Part shown: positions 1-11,320 of the stretch, in pieces
Layout of the letters: the number at the start of each line of letters is the position of its first letter
Position numbering within the stretch: the first letter of the stretch is position 1
Notes under the pieces: generated by a model
What the model was told of the DNA's origin: nothing
The model's database searches: none
Seen by the model: the letters and a program-made list of their open reading frames with translations, nothing else
Program-made: the position numbers and the translations under genes
Source: Pseudomonas laurentiana
GTDB lineage: Bacteria > Pseudomonadota > Gammaproteobacteria > Pseudomonadales > Pseudomonadaceae
NCBI RefSeq assembly: GCF_014648275.1
Contig: NZ_BMQU01000006.1
Location: forward strand, 124,001-188,000
DNA length: 64,000 nt
Reading direction: 5' to 3'

Positions 1-2
1 TG

Positions 3-83
3 CGCCCGCCGAAAATTACCCCGGCAGACCTGGGTAACGCCGAGGAAGCCCTGGAACTCGAACGCGAAGTCGGCCTGCTCTGA
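3..83 (+). CDS. C-terminal end of upstream gene, probable ferric-iron ABC transporter binding protein (5' truncated by window)
   Basis: Only the last 26 codons are inside the window, ending in TGA at 81-83. The visible tail (PPKITPADLGNAEEALELE) fits the C-terminus of a periplasmic iron(III)-binding protein, where a final helix follows the last substrate-binding segment. The stop overlaps the start of the next gene by one base (TGATG), so the two are translationally coupled, and that gene encodes an ABC permease; this context carries most of the assignment. The identity is an inference, since no binding residue is visible. Confidence 0.55.
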   Translation, partial: RPPKITPADLGNAEEALELEREVGLL

Positions 84-1648
84 TGAGTGCTGCCCTGCCC
101 CTGGCGGCCTCGACCACCTATGTGCCACGACGAAAGCGCCCTTCGATCTGGGTGGTGCTGCCGGTCCTGCTACTGGTCGGGCTAAGCCTGCTGCCGTTGC
201 TGTATGTCGGGCTCAAGGCCTGGCAGGCCGGGCTACACGAAGCCTTGCGCCTGCTCTGGCGCCCCTTTGTATGGGGCCTGATGCGCAACACCCTGCTGCT
301 GATGGTCGGCGTTACGCTGGCTTGCGCGATACTCGGCCTGGCGCTGGCCTGGCTGCTGGAACGCAGCGACCTGCCGGGAAGGCGCCTATGGGGCGTCATA
401 CTGTGCCTGCCATTTGCCGTGCCAGCATTTGTCAGCGGCTTTACCTGGGTATCCTTGAGCCCGCGCTTCGAGGGGCTGGGTGGCGCAATTCTGGTCATGA
501 CCCTGTCGAAATACCCGTTGGTGTTCCTGCCGGTGGCCGCGACACTGCGCAACCTCGACACGTCCCTGGAGGAGTCGGCACGCACCTTGGGCCAGAATCG
601 CTGGGGGGTATTCTTCAGGATCACCCTGCCACTGCTCTGGCCGTCGATTCTCGGCGGCTCCCTGCTGATTGCCCTGCATATGCTCGTGGAGTTCGGCGCC
701 CTGTCGATCCTCGGCCTGCAAACCTTCACCACCGCGATCTACCAGCAATTTGAACTGGAGTTCAGCAACGCCAACGCCGCCATGCTTTCGGCCGTACTGT
801 TGTTCATGTGCCTGCTGATGCTGTGGCTGGAGTTGAGGGTACGCGGCAAGGCGCGCCATGTACGTATCGGCCAGGGCGTGGCACGCCGAGCCGCCCCCGT
901 GCGCCTGCGCGCCTGGACACCCATGGCGCAGGTGTTCTGTCTGTCATTGATGCTACTGGGTAGCGGCATTCCGCTGGGTATGCTCGTGTACTGGCTGAGC
1001 GTCGGCTCTTCGGCGGCCTTCCCGGTCGCCGACATCAGCCGGGCGCTGTTGTCATCCTTGTCGCTATCACTGGGTGGTGCCGGGGTGAGCCTATTACTGG
1101 CACTGCCGGTGAGCTTCCTGGTGGTGCGCTACAAAGGCCGCCTGGCACTCTGGGCTGAACGCCTGCCATACCTGCTGCATGCCCTGCCGGGGCTGGTGAT
1201 TGCCCTGACGCTGGTGTACTTCGCCCTGCACTACGTGCCCGTGCTGTACCAGACCACCGGGCTGCTGCTGTTGGCCTACGCCCTGCTGTTCCTGCCACTG
1301 GCCCAGGCACCGGTAAGAACGGCACTGAACAAAGCCTCGCCACAACTGGAAGAAGCGGCACGCACCCTTGGCGCAACGTCGTTCGGCGCATTCTGCAGGG
1401 TCACCCTGCCAATCATCTTCCCGGCACTGGCAGCGGCTTTTGCGCTGGTCTTTCTGGATGCCATGAAAGAGCTCACCGCGACCCTCCTGCTCAGCCCGAC
1501 CGGCATGACCACCCTGGCCACCGAGGTCTGGGCGCACACGGCCAACGTCGAGTTCGCAGCAGCAGCACCTTATGCAGCCCTGTTGATCCTTGTCTCGGGC
1601 CTGCCGGTGTACCTGCTGACCACCCGCATGTATCTGAACCGGGCCTGA
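83..1648 (+). CDS. Iron(III) ABC transporter permease, fused two-domain type
   Basis: This 521-residue integral membrane protein is of the FbpB/SfuB type, in which two permease halves are fused in one chain. Each half has about six membrane segments (first at about 22-45) and a cytoplasmic EAA loop that docks on the ATPase: EESARTLGQNRWGVFFRITLP near residue 165 and EEAARTLGATSFGAFCRVTLP near 420. The duplicated loops and the length of just over 500 are diagnostic of the family, which imports ferric iron or, in relatives, spermidine, sulfate or thiamine; iron is inferred from the family and from the binding-protein tail just upstream. The ATG overlaps the preceding stop. No ATPase gene lies downstream, because a convergent chemoreceptor gene follows, so it must be upstream of the window or elsewhere. 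Confidence 0.85.
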   Translation: MSAALPLAASTTYVPRRKRPSIWVVLPVLLLVGLSLLPLLYVGLKAWQAGLHEALRLLWRPFVWGLMRNTLLLMVGVTLACAILGLALAWLLERSDLPGRRLWGVILCLPFAVPAFVSGFTWVSLSPRFEGLGGAILVMTLSKYPLVFLPVAATLRNLDTSLEESARTLGQNRWGVFFRITLPLLWPSILGGSLLIALHMLVEFGALSILGLQTFTTAIYQQFELEFSNANAAMLSAVLLFMCLLMLWLELRVRGKARHVRIGQGVARRAAPVRLRAWTPMAQVFCLSLMLLGSGIPLGMLVYWLSVGSSAAFPVADISRALLSSLSLSLGGAGVSLLLALPVSFLVVRYKGRLALWAERLPYLLHALPGLVIALTLVYFALHYVPVLYQTTGLLLLAYALLFLPLAQAPVRTALNKASPQLEEAARTLGATSFGAFCRVTLPIIFPALAAAFALVFLDAMKELTATLLLSPTGMTTLATEVWAHTANVEFAAAAPYAALLILVSGLPVYLLTTRMYLNRA

Positions 1649-1696
1649 TGCAGACGACAGCCGCTGATCGACGATCAGCGGCTGTCGATCAGGTGC

Positions 1697-3631
1697 TCAA
1701 GCACGGAACTGCCCCAGGCTGGCCTTGAGTTGAGCCGCCAGATCGTCCAGCACCTTGCTGCTGGCCGTCGTTTGCTGAACCACCCTGGCAGCGCGCTCAG
1801 CCTGCTCATGAATGGTTTCTACCCGCCCACGTACCGCCTGCGCACCCTTGGCCTGCTCCTCAGCCGCACGGGTCGCCATACCGATGGCGGCATGCACCTG
1901 CTCGACCGATGCTTGTACGGCCTGCTGCACCCGCGCATTGTCACGCAGCACCAGCAACCCCTCGCTGGCTTGACGCCCTGCTTGGCTGATCGCTGCAACC
2001 GCCTCCCGCGCGCCCTGCTGCAAGGCGCCGATATGCGCCTGAATATCACCCGTCGAGCTCTGGGTCTTGCTGGCCAGCGCACGCACCTCATCTGCGACCA
2101 CGGCAAAGCCCCGACCGGTTTCACCGGCACGCGCCGCCTCAATGGCCGCATTAAGTGCAAGCAGGTTGGTCTGCTCGGCAATGCCATGAATCACCGTCAA
2201 TACCACCTCGATCTGCTCGCTCTGCTCGGCCAGCCGTTCGATCACTTTCGAGCCAGTCTGCACCTGCCCGGCCAGGGCCTCGATCAGGCCCGCCACTTGC
2301 GCCGAAGTCCGACTGCCTTCATCCGTGGCCTGGCGAATATCCACAACCTGCTGCAGGGCAGACTGCATTACCTGGCTTTCGTTCTGCGCCTCATCAGCCA
2401 TTGTCGACAAGGCTCGGAGGCTTTCAGCCACTTCATCGCGCTGCAATTCGGCTGCTGCATCGGCACCGGCATTGTGTTGGGCCATGACACCGATTTCGAT
2501 GCCAGTACGCTGCGCCACTTCACCCGCTTCGCGAACAATCGGCTGCAACTTGTCGACAAAGCGATTGACCGCCGTCGCCATGTCACCAATTTCATCGCGA
2601 CTATCAATCGGCACACGCTTGGTCAGGTCGCCTTCGCCAGCAGCCAGGTCGTTGAGCGCAGCAATGAGCAGGCGCAACTTGTTGACGACCCGATGCCCCA
2701 GTACCACCGCCACAACCAAGAGCACACCAAAACCGACCAACGCCAGCCCCAGACCGATATTCCAACGCAGCGTCGCAGCCGCTTCCTGAACGCTCTGCGC
2801 GGTATTCGCCTGCATGCCGGCGGCACTGGCCTGAGCTGCCTCCAATCGCGCACGCAGCGCTTTGGTGCTGTCGGCTGCCGCGCCCATCAGGCTCTCGCCC
2901 ACCAACTGGTCACCACTGGCGATCAACGCCGCGAAGCGCTGGTCCAAGGCCTGAAGCTGCTGTTCAACCGCTGCCGTGGAAACCCCCATGAGCACCTTGC
3001 CGATCTCGACACCGTTAGGGTTGATCGGCGCCTCGACGAAGTACACCGACGAATCATGGCGCGCAGCATTGACCACTTTGTCCAATGCCCGCTCACCCTC
3101 ACCCTTTTCCAGCAAGGCCTGATTGATCGGGTTCTGCCGGTTCAAGTAACGGGTAAGGTGCTGGCCCTGAGCATCGTCGTACACCACAAAGAGCACATTG
3201 GGATTACGCTGGGCACGTCGCGAGAACTCGGACAAGGTCGGCACATCGTTATCCCACATCGCCCTTGGCGCCACGGAGGCCAGCAACTCGGCCATGTCAT
3301 TGGCCGAGTCCTTGAGGTTTTTCTCCAGACTGGCACGTAGCTGCGCCTGCTCGCTTTGCAGGCGAGCCGACAGCCCGGCAGTCAGACGCTGACGGGTGCT
3401 GGCCGAGAGACTATCCAGACCGGCGCTGACCTCCTGTTCTGCACGCTCCAATTCCGCCGACAATTTCTGACTGTCGACACCCAAACGATTACCCAAATCC
3501 GCTTCAAGCGTGGTCACCGTGCTCCGGGTAAGCGCTACCGCTACCAGCACTTGCACCAAAAGAGCGATACCAAGGGCAACAAAGACAGGCCGCAATAGGC
3601 GGCTTCGTAACAGTGAGAGAACGGCTGACAC
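1697..3631 (-). CDS. Methyl-accepting chemotaxis protein
   Basis: This 644-residue transmembrane chemoreceptor has a GTG start preceded by GAGGG. It has an N-terminal membrane helix at about 13-34, a periplasmic sensor of about 250 residues that is helical and rich in Gln, Ala and Leu at its start, a second helix at about 288-312, a HAMP linker to about 365, and a cytoplasmic signalling domain with the conserved hairpin tip [19 protein letters not shown]. The tip binds CheA/CheW and controls flagellar rotation. The ligand cannot be read from the sequence: the stretch around residues 110-220 (MWDNDVPTL, then [11 protein letters not shown]) looks like a small alpha/beta sensor fold, but I do not recognise a named class. 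No C-terminal pentapeptide tether for CheR/CheB is present. The gene is monocistronic and convergent with the iron permease gene. Confidence 0.9.
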   Translation of the reverse strand: MSAVLSLLRSRLLRPVFVALGIALLVQVLVAVALTRSTVTTLEADLGNRLGVDSQKLSAELERAEQEVSAGLDSLSASTRQRLTAGLSARLQSEQAQLRASLEKNLKDSANDMAELLASVAPRAMWDNDVPTLSEFSRRAQRNPNVLFVVYDDAQGQHLTRYLNRQNPINQALLEKGEGERALDKVVNAARHDSSVYFVEAPINPNGVEIGKVLMGVSTAAVEQQLQALDQRFAALIASGDQLVGESLMGAAADSTKALRARLEAAQASAAGMQANTAQSVQEAAATLRWNIGLGLALVGFGVLLVVAVVLGHRVVNKLRLLIAALNDLAAGEGDLTKRVPIDSRDEIGDMATAVNRFVDKLQPIVREAGEVAQRTGIEIGVMAQHNAGADAAAELQRDEVAESLRALSTMADEAQNESQVMQSALQQVVDIRQATDEGSRTSAQVAGLIEALAGQVQTGSKVIERLAEQSEQIEVVLTVIHGIAEQTNLLALNAAIEAARAGETGRGFAVVADEVRALASKTQSSTGDIQAHIGALQQGAREAVAAISQAGRQASEGLLVLRDNARVQQAVQASVEQVHAAIGMATRAAEEQAKGAQAVRGRVETIHEQAERAARVVQQTTASSKVLDDLAAQLKASLGQFRA

Positions 3632-3724
3632 GAAAGAACCCTCTACTTTCTGGCGCCATTAAAATGATGGCTCACCTTGAGCAGTTCTTACAGCAAGGCT
3701 CGTGCCGTAAAGACACAGAAACAA

Positions 3725-3750
3725 CAAAGGCCCCTGAATAGGGGCCTTTG
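3725..3750 (-). terminator. Rho-independent terminator after purA
   Basis: A perfect 11-bp stem (CAAAGGCCCCT and its complement) with a 4-nt loop lies just past the purA stop. On the minus strand it is followed by TTGTTTC, a modest U-rich tail. Confidence 0.8.
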
Positions 3751-3769
3751 TGTTTACCGCAAACGTGTA

Positions 3770-5116
<1,347 letters not shown>

Positions 5117-6304
5117 TCAAATGGCCAGTGGCAGAACCTGCCAAAGCCCGTTTTGCTGAATCAATTGCCGATCACAATCTGCCTCGCGGGCGGCGGACAA
5201 CGGTTGCCCAGGCAATGCCTGAACCACACGCTGGCCCTCGCTGCGCAGCTGGCAGACCTGTTGCCAAAGCGCGGTATCGCTGCTGTCGGGCATCCAGATC
5301 CCGCCAGACGGCAACACGACTTCAGCTCGCCCCAGTGTGACCAGGGTCTTCAAATCCGTAGAGAAACCGGTGGCCGGGCGCGCACGACCGAAATCCGCAC
5401 CGATGTCGTCGTAGCGACCGCCCTGAGCGATCGACTGACCGACACCTGGGACGAACACCGCGAACACCACGCCGGTGTGGTAGTGATAACCACGCAGCTC
5501 ACCCAGGTCGAAATACAGCGGCAGGTCTGGATAACGTGCAGAGAGACGCTCGGCAATTGCCAACAGATCGTCCAGCGCAGCCAGGACTGCTGCCGGCGCA
5601 CGACCCAGGCGCACCCGCGCCGCCTCCAGCACCTCTCGCCCACCGCACAGCTCGGTCAGGGCACGCAGCATACCGCCCAGCTCTGCCGGGAGATTGGCCG
5701 TGAGTGCTTCAACTTCGTCGACGGCCTTGCGCTGCAGGGCGTCGAACAACTGCTGTTCAACCGCTCCGGACAACCCGGCGGCACGCGCCAGGCCGCGGTA
5801 GATACCGACATGCCCAAGGTCCATGTGGACATCCGCCACGTCGGCCAACTGCAGCGTCGCGAGCATCAGGCTGATTACTTCGACGTCGCTGACCGGACTC
5901 GCATCGCCATACAACTCGGCACCGAGCTGAATCGGGCTGCGCGAAGTCGAAAGGGCCCGAGGCTGCGCGTGCAACACGCTGCCGGCATAGCACAGGCGGC
6001 TAGGGCCTTCACGACGCAGGGTATGCGCATCGATGCGCGCTACCTGTGGCGTGATGTCGGCACGGAAGCCCATCTGCCGACCGGATTGCGGGTCGACGAC
6101 CTTGAAGGTACGCAGGTCCAGGTCCTGGCCGGCACCGGTAAGCAGCGATTCCAGGTACTCGATATGAGGGGTTACGACAAACTCGTAGCCCCAGCTCTGG
6201 AACAGATCCAACACCTGACGACGCGCGATTTCGATGCGCGCCGCTTCCGGTGGCAGTACTTCTTCGATGCCATCTGGCAGCAGCCAGCGGTCTACCGTTG
6301 CCAT
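5117..6304 (-). CDS. hisZ: ATP phosphoribosyltransferase regulatory subunit HisZ
   Basis: HisZ is a catalytically inactive histidyl-tRNA synthetase paralogue that forms a complex with short-form HisG and makes the first step of histidine synthesis feedback-sensitive. The 395-residue protein has the class II synthetase-like core (motif 2-like [13 protein letters not shown] near residue 82, and YYFDLG/GYHYHTG segments) but lacks a HisRS C-terminal anticodon-binding domain; full HisRS would be about 430 residues. The ATG at 6304 has AAGGGGA upstream and gives [18 protein letters not shown], the usual beginning. It precedes purA, and the hflC terminator separates it from the hfl operon upstream. 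Confidence 0.93.
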   Translation of the reverse strand: MATVDRWLLPDGIEEVLPPEAARIEIARRQVLDLFQSWGYEFVVTPHIEYLESLLTGAGQDLDLRTFKVVDPQSGRQMGFRADITPQVARIDAHTLRREGPSRLCYAGSVLHAQPRALSTSRSPIQLGAELYGDASPVSDVEVISLMLATLQLADVADVHMDLGHVGIYRGLARAAGLSGAVEQQLFDALQRKAVDEVEALTANLPAELGGMLRALTELCGGREVLEAARVRLGRAPAAVLAALDDLLAIAERLSARYPDLPLYFDLGELRGYHYHTGVVFAVFVPGVGQSIAQGGRYDDIGADFGRARPATGFSTDLKTLVTLGRAEVVLPSGGIWMPDSSDTALWQQVCQLRSEGQRVVQALPGQPLSAAREADCDRQLIQQNGLWQVLPLAI

Positions 6305-6449
6305 TACGCCATTCCCCTTGGGTCCCGACGGCCTGTCCGCAGGCCCGCCTTGAGTGAAGCAGGTATCGCCTGACGCCGCCTGTACAGGCGCTTCAAGCCG
6401 GGGCGATACCCTCGAAAACCTTGCTGCCCTGCCGATCAAACATGCAGAC

Positions 6450-6474
6450 GCAAAAAAGCCGGGAATTTCCCGGC
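6450..6474 (-). terminator. Rho-independent terminator after hflC
   Basis: On the minus strand a 7-bp GC-rich stem GCCGGGA/TCCCGGC with a 3-nt loop is followed directly by TTTTTTG, about 75 bases past the hflC stop. This is a textbook intrinsic terminator closing the hfq-hfl transcript. Confidence 0.9.
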
Positions 6475-6546
6475 TGCCGCATCATACACCCGTTTTCGCG
6501 CAGGATCACCCCGCCAGAGGTATTAGCCGCCCGGCGGGGTACATCA

Positions 6547-7416
6547 TCAAGGCTTGGTCTTGCCCATGAAGCGGAAGAAATCGCTGCTTGGGTCGAGTAC
6601 CAGCACATCGCTCTTGTTCGCGAAGCTCTCACGGTAGGCCCTGAGACTACGGTAGAACGCGTAGAACTCCTGGTCCTGGCCATAGGCCTTGGCATAGATG
6701 GACGCTGCCTGAGCATCGCCATCACCACGCACCTCTTCCGACTCGCGATAGGCTTCAGCCAGCAGAACGCGGCGCTGACGGTCAGCATCGGCACGAATAC
6801 CTTCAGCCAACTCGTTACCCTTGGCGCGGTGCTCACGGGCTTCACGCTCACGCTCAGTGCTCATACGCTCGAACACGCTGCGGTTCACTTCCTTCGGCAA
6901 GTCGATGGCCTTGACCCGGACATCGACCACTTCGATACCCAGCTCTTTGTTGGCCATGCGGTTCAGCGAAGCGGTGATGTCTGCCATCAAGGCGTCACGC
7001 TCACCCGATACCACTTCATGCAGGGTACGCTTGCCGAACTGGTCGCGCAGGCCGCTTTCCAGACGACGCGACAGACGCTCGTCAGCGATCTGCTTCAGGC
7101 CAGAGGTCGCGGTGTAGAAGCGCTCTGCATCCTTGACCCGCCATTTGGCGTAGGCATCGACCATCACGGCTTTCTTCTCCAGCGTCAGGAAACGCTGGGT
7201 CGGAGCATCGAGGGTCATCAGGCGAGCATCGAACCTGCGCACCTGGTTAACGTACGGTACCTTCACATGCAGGCCAGGTTGTACGTCGGTTTTCACCACA
7301 CGACCGAATTGCAGCAATACGGCGCGCTCGGTCTGGGCAACGATGTAGAAGCTGTTCCAGGCCACGATCGCCAGCACTACGCCAACGATCAGGGCGATCA
7401 GCGATTTATTGCTCAT
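6547..7416 (-). CDS. hflC: FtsH protease modulator HflC
   Basis: HflC is a 289-residue inner-membrane protein with one N-terminal membrane helix (about 5-25) and a large periplasmic SPFH/band-7 domain. With HflK it forms the multimeric cage around FtsH and restrains degradation of membrane substrates. The sequence shows the SPFH opening (TERAVLLQFGRVVKTDVQPG) and a long Arg/Glu/Ala-rich helical region (about 185-240, EREREAREHRAKG). Its ATG overlaps the hflK stop by one base (TGATG), as expected for partners made at a fixed ratio. Confidence 0.95.
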   Translation of the reverse strand: MSNKSLIALIVGVVLAIVAWNSFYIVAQTERAVLLQFGRVVKTDVQPGLHVKVPYVNQVRRFDARLMTLDAPTQRFLTLEKKAVMVDAYAKWRVKDAERFYTATSGLKQIADERLSRRLESGLRDQFGKRTLHEVVSGERDALMADITASLNRMANKELGIEVVDVRVKAIDLPKEVNRSVFERMSTEREREAREHRAKGNELAEGIRADADRQRRVLLAEAYRESEEVRGDGDAQAASIYAKAYGQDQEFYAFYRSLRAYRESFANKSDVLVLDPSSDFFRFMGKTKP

Positions 7417-8576
7417 CAGCGGCTCTCCCTAGAACGCGACTCACGTTGCTGCTGTTGCAGATCAGCGGCAGCACGGTTGGCTGCTTCGTTGACCGAAACC
7501 GGCGCGCTGCTGACAGGCGCGCTAGTGCGCGTGTTGTCGATCATCTTGTCCAGCGGCAGGTAGAGCAGGTTGCTCTGGCCGTCTTTGCCGGAGACCAGCA
7601 CCTTGCTGGTGTTGCTATAGACTTCCTGCATGGTTTCCAGGTACAGACGCTGACGGGTCACTTCAGGCGCCTTGCGGTACTCGGCCACCAGCTTGGTAAA
7701 GCGGTCCGCCTCACCCTTGGCACGGGAAACCACTTCGTCGCGATAACCGTTGGCATCCTCGATGATCCGCTGCGCCTGACCGCGAGCTTCCGGCACCACG
7801 CCGTTGGCGTAGGTTTCAGCCTGGTTACGGGCACGCTGCTCGTCTTCACGAGCACGAATCACGTCATCAAAGGCTTCCTGCACTTCACGCGGGGCTGCCG
7901 CGCTCTGCACGTTCACCTGGGTAACGGTGATACCGGTACGGTAGGTGTCGAGGAAACGCTGCAGGCGATCCTTGATCTCGACCGCCATCTGCTCACGACC
8001 TTCGGTCAGCACCTGGTCCATCGCGGTAGAACCCACCACGTGGCGCAAGGCGCTGTCGGTCGCGTGCTGCAGGCTGACTTCAGGCTGATCGACGTTCAGC
8101 ACGAAGTCCTGCAGGTTGGTGATCTTGTACTGCACGGTCAACGGTACTTCGACGATGTTCTCGTCTTCCGTCAGCATTTGCCCCTGCTTGGTATAGGCAC
8201 GCTCGCGAGTGACGTTTTCCATGTACTTGCGATCGATCGGCGGGAAGTAGATGTTCAGGCCCGCGCCAACCGTTTCGTAGTATTTGCCAAAGCGCAGGAC
8301 GACTGCCTGTTCCTGCTCGTCAACCACATAGACGGCACTGTAAAGCCAGATAGCCGCCAAGACGGCAAGGCCGACACCCAGCAGGCCAAAACCACCGCCC
8401 TTGCTGGTGCCGCTGTCGCCGCCACGTTTCTTGCCACTGCCGAACATACCGTTCAGGCTGTCCTGCAGCTTGCGGAAGGCTTCGTCGAGATCCGGTGGCC
8501 CTTTCTTGTCGCCACCACGGCGTCCACCCCAAGGGTCCTGATTGTTCGAGTTGCCACCCGGCTCATTCCAAGCCAT
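7416..8576 (-). CDS. hflK: FtsH protease modulator HflK
   Basis: HflK is the SPFH-domain partner of HflC in the FtsH-regulating complex. The 386-residue protein has a Gly/Asn/Lys-rich cytoplasmic N-terminus with PWGGRRGG, a membrane helix at about 80-100, and the band-7 domain beginning VYVVDEQEQAVVLRFGKY, followed by a coiled-coil helical segment and a Gln/Arg-rich tail. The start at 8576 gives the family's MAWNEPGG opening with GGAGAG upstream; a start 36 bases further upstream would add an atypical extension. It overlaps hflC and follows hflX by about 96 bp. Confidence 0.95.
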   Translation of the reverse strand: MAWNEPGGNSNNQDPWGGRRGGDKKGPPDLDEAFRKLQDSLNGMFGSGKKRGGDSGTSKGGGFGLLGVGLAVLAAIWLYSAVYVVDEQEQAVVLRFGKYYETVGAGLNIYFPPIDRKYMENVTRERAYTKQGQMLTEDENIVEVPLTVQYKITNLQDFVLNVDQPEVSLQHATDSALRHVVGSTAMDQVLTEGREQMAVEIKDRLQRFLDTYRTGITVTQVNVQSAAAPREVQEAFDDVIRAREDEQRARNQAETYANGVVPEARGQAQRIIEDANGYRDEVVSRAKGEADRFTKLVAEYRKAPEVTRQRLYLETMQEVYSNTSKVLVSGKDGQSNLLYLPLDKMIDNTRTSAPVSSAPVSVNEAANRAAADLQQQQRESRSRESR

Positions 8577-8672
8577 AGCGCTCTCCATCTGATAAAGCAA
8601 AGACGCGCTCACGGCGCGCCGTCCAATGCTACAGAATGCCTGTCACGGCTGCCTGACCGCTAGGCCTGGCAT

Positions 8673-9974
8673 TTATTGCAAAGTGTGTTGCTCGATGAAC
8701 TCCAGCGGCTTCATCCCTTCACGACTGACCAGTCGATTGAACTCGATTCGAGACAACCTGACCGCCAGCACGCTGTTGCCTTCCTCATCGTGTTCTTCGC
8801 TCTGCACCGCACCCAGCGCAAAAAACTGCGCACGCAATCGCGCATAGCGCTGCTCAAGGCGCAAAGTACCGATGAACAGGTCATCCCCCAGCAACTCGGC
8901 AATCGCTTGCCCGACCAGCTCCAGACCGCGCCCGTCACGTGCCGACACCCATACACGTTGCGGCTTGCCTTCCTCGTTGCGCTGAATCTGAGGCTCTACC
9001 CCTTCAAGCAGGTCGAGTTTGTTATACACCTCAAGTATCGGCAAGCCTTCGGCACCGATCTCACTGAGCACCGCCATGACCTGCTCGATCTGCGCCATGC
9101 GCTCCGGCTCATGGGCGTCGATCACATGCAACAGCAAGTCAGAGTTGCTCGACTCTTCGAGCGTAGCTCGAAAAGCCTCAACCAGCTTGTGCGGCAGGTG
9201 ACGAATGAAACCCACGGTATCGGCAAGCACAATCGGCCCGACATCGTCGAGCTCAAGGCGGCGCAGGGTTGGGTCGAGGGTGGCGAACAGCTGGTCGGCT
9301 GCATACACCTCGGAGGCGGTCAGGGCATTGAAGAGGGTCGACTTGCCGGCGTTGGTATACCCCACCAGCGAGACAGACGGAATATCTGCACGCTTACGGC
9401 CGCGACGCGCCTGCTCACGCTGGCTGCGTACCTTTTCGAGGCGTGCCTTGATTTGCCGCAGACGTACTCGCAACAGGCGACGGTCGGTTTCCAGCTGGGT
9501 TTCACCCGGCCCTCGCAGGCCAATCCCGCCCTTTTGCCGCTCAAGGTGGGTCCAGCCGCGTACCAGACGCGTGCTCATGTGCTCAAGCTGAGCAAGCTCG
9601 ACCTGAAGCTTGCCTTCGTGGGTACGTGCGCGCTGAGCGAAAATATCGAGAATCAACCCGGTACGGTCAAGCACGCGACACTCGAAAACACGTTCGAGGT
9701 TGCGCTCCTGACTGGGCGTAAGGGTGTGATTGAAAATCACCAGGTCCGCTTCTTCGGCTTTGACCAGGTCGCGCAATTCCTCGACCTTGCCAGTACCGAT
9801 CAGGAATTTGGCAGAAGGCTGATGTCGCGTCACAGTGACGAACGCGACAATATCGGCACCCGCCGACACTGCCAGCTCCTGAAACTCCTGCGGGTCTTCG
9901 CGCGCCTCAGGGTCCTGACCTTCCAAGTGAACGAGGATCGCCCGCTCACCACCACCGTGGCGCTCAAAGAACAA
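8673..9974 (-). CDS. hflX: Ribosome-associated GTPase HflX
   Basis: HflX is a translational GTPase that binds the 50S subunit and splits stalled 70S ribosomes, notably under heat stress. At 433 residues it has the glycine-rich N-terminal HflX domain, a basic coiled-coil linker (about 165-195), and a G domain with P-loop GYTNAGKST at 205-213, DTVG and NKLD. The start is TTG at 9974, supported by AGGAGT five bases upstream and the typical (M)FFERHGGGERAILVH beginning. It lies 12 bases after hfq, whose expression it shares. Confidence 0.95.
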   Translation of the reverse strand: MFFERHGGGERAILVHLEGQDPEAREDPQEFQELAVSAGADIVAFVTVTRHQPSAKFLIGTGKVEELRDLVKAEEADLVIFNHTLTPSQERNLERVFECRVLDRTGLILDIFAQRARTHEGKLQVELAQLEHMSTRLVRGWTHLERQKGGIGLRGPGETQLETDRRLLRVRLRQIKARLEKVRSQREQARRGRKRADIPSVSLVGYTNAGKSTLFNALTASEVYAADQLFATLDPTLRRLELDDVGPIVLADTVGFIRHLPHKLVEAFRATLEESSNSDLLLHVIDAHEPERMAQIEQVMAVLSEIGAEGLPILEVYNKLDLLEGVEPQIQRNEEGKPQRVWVSARDGRGLELVGQAIAELLGDDLFIGTLRLEQRYARLRAQFFALGAVQSEEHDEEGNSVLAVRLSRIEFNRLVSREGMKPLEFIEQHTLQ

Positions 9975-9986
9975 AGCAGACTCCTA

Positions 9987-10247
9987 TCAGGCGTTACCTG
10001 GCTCAGCGTCACCGTGTTCGGCATCAGCTGCGCTTGGCAGACGGATTGGACGCACTGGAACCACTGTCGAGATAGCGTGCTTGTAAACCATTTGGCTGAC
10101 GGTGTTCTTCAGCAGAATCACGAATTGGTCAAACGATTCGATCGTGCCTTGCAGTTTGATGCCGTTGACCAGATAGATCGAGACCCCGACCTTCTCTTTT
10201 CTCAAAGTATTCAAGTAAGGGTCTTGTAGCGAATGCCCTTTTGACAT
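9987..10247 (-). CDS. hfq: RNA chaperone Hfq
   Basis: Hfq is the hexameric Sm-like chaperone that pairs small RNAs with mRNAs; in Pseudomonas it also works with Crc in catabolite repression. The 86-residue protein has the Sm1 region through residue 50 ([22 protein letters not shown]) and the Sm2 motif YKHAIS at 55-60. The acidic, Ala-rich tail after residue 70 is short, as in pseudomonads. AGGAGT precedes the ATG. The 97-bp gap back to miaA is large enough to hold its own promoter, as is known for hfq in other gammaproteobacteria, though I could not pick a convincing one. Confidence 0.98.
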   Translation of the reverse strand: MSKGHSLQDPYLNTLRKEKVGVSIYLVNGIKLQGTIESFDQFVILLKNTVSQMVYKHAISTVVPVRPIRLPSAADAEHGDAEPGNA

Positions 10248-10344
10248 GTGCCGCACTCCTGTAAGGATCAATAGTAAGAAAATTCAAAAAAAACTGATGG
10301 CTCAAGCCGCCCCACCCCCAAGGATAGACGGCAATTGCAAGGAC

Positions 10345-11319
10345 TCAGCTCAATATGGAGACCGATCCCAGGTATTTCAAGGTGCGAGACAGATTGTCGC
10401 AAGCCAGGCTATCCAACCAGTGCAGATCAGCCCAACTACGCAACCAAGTAAACTGCCGCTTCGCCAACTGGCGAGTGGCAATAATGCCGCGCTCCTGCAT
10501 TTCAACTGAAGTCAACTTGCCATCGAGATGATCCCAGACCTGGCGATAACCGACTGCTCGTATAGACGGCAATCCGGCATGCAAGTCACTTCTGGCCCGC
10601 AGCAATCGGACCTCTTCAACGAAGCCCTGTTCCAGCATTTGACCAAAGCGCAGCGCAATTCGCTCATGCAAAACCTGCCGGTCCTTCGGTGCTATCGCCA
10701 AACTGGCGACAGTATAGGGCAATTGCCCCTGTCCCGACGCGCCTAGTGCGCTACTTTGCGCAGATTGACGCTCACGATGGGCCGTCATGCTCAGGCCACT
10801 GACCCGATAGACCTCAAGGGCACGCATCAACCGTTGCGGGTCATTCGGATGGATACGTGCCGCCGAAACCGGATCAATGAGCGCCAGTTGATCGTGCAAG
10901 GCTTGCCATCCGAGGCGCTGGGCCTCGTCTTCGATTTCAGCGCGCACCTGCGGATCGGCAGGCGGCATATCGGCCAAGCCCTCGAGTAGCGCCTTGTAGT
11001 ACAACATGGTCCCGCCCACCAGCAGCGGGATATTGCCCCGCGCAGTGATTTCGGCCATGGCTTGCAGGGCGTCGCGCCGGAAGTCGGCGGCAGAGTAGCT
11101 TTCGGCGGGGTCGAGAATGTCGATCAAGCGATGCGGGTGCGCCGCCAGAATATCCTTGGATGGCTTGGCCGTACCGATATCCATGCCGCGATAGACCAGC
11201 GCAGAATCGACACTGATCAGCTCGCAGGGCAATACCTTGGTCAACTCGATGGCCAGGTCGGTTTTACCCGCGGCAGTCGGGCCCATCAAAAAAATCGCCG
11301 GCGGTCTGGAACCAGGCAT
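10345..11319 (-). CDS. miaA: tRNA dimethylallyltransferase
   Basis: MiaA transfers a dimethylallyl group to N6 of A37 in tRNAs reading UNN codons, which supports accurate decoding. The 324-residue protein has the P-loop GPTAAGKT at 13-20, the [17 protein letters not shown] substrate segment, and the C-terminal FTWLRS-type helix. The ATG at 11319 starts one base after the mutL stop; an in-frame extension upstream would run into mutL with unrelated residues and was rejected. It is coupled to mutL and followed by hfq, the classic mutL-miaA-hfq order. Confidence 0.97.
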   Translation of the reverse strand: MPGSRPPAIFLMGPTAAGKTDLAIELTKVLPCELISVDSALVYRGMDIGTAKPSKDILAAHPHRLIDILDPAESYSAADFRRDALQAMAEITARGNIPLLVGGTMLYYKALLEGLADMPPADPQVRAEIEDEAQRLGWQALHDQLALIDPVSAARIHPNDPQRLMRALEVYRVSGLSMTAHRERQSAQSSALGASGQGQLPYTVASLAIAPKDRQVLHERIALRFGQMLEQGFVEEVRLLRARSDLHAGLPSIRAVGYRQVWDHLDGKLTSVEMQERGIIATRQLAKRQFTWLRSWADLHWLDSLACDNLSRTLKYLGSVSILS

Positions 11320-11320
11320 A

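Noticed and set aside
1730..3340. Plus-strand open frame of 536 codons opposite the chemoreceptor gene
   Set aside because: Antisense shadow; Arg/Leu/His-rich translation without domains.
3632..3724. Sigma-28 promoter for the chemoreceptor gene
   Set aside because: The best candidate, GCCAGAAA, matches the -10 at only 5 of 8 positions and has no fitting -35.
5117..6304. Histidyl-tRNA synthetase (hisS) assignment
   Set aside because: The protein lacks the anticodon-binding domain and full catalytic motifs and has the length of HisZ.
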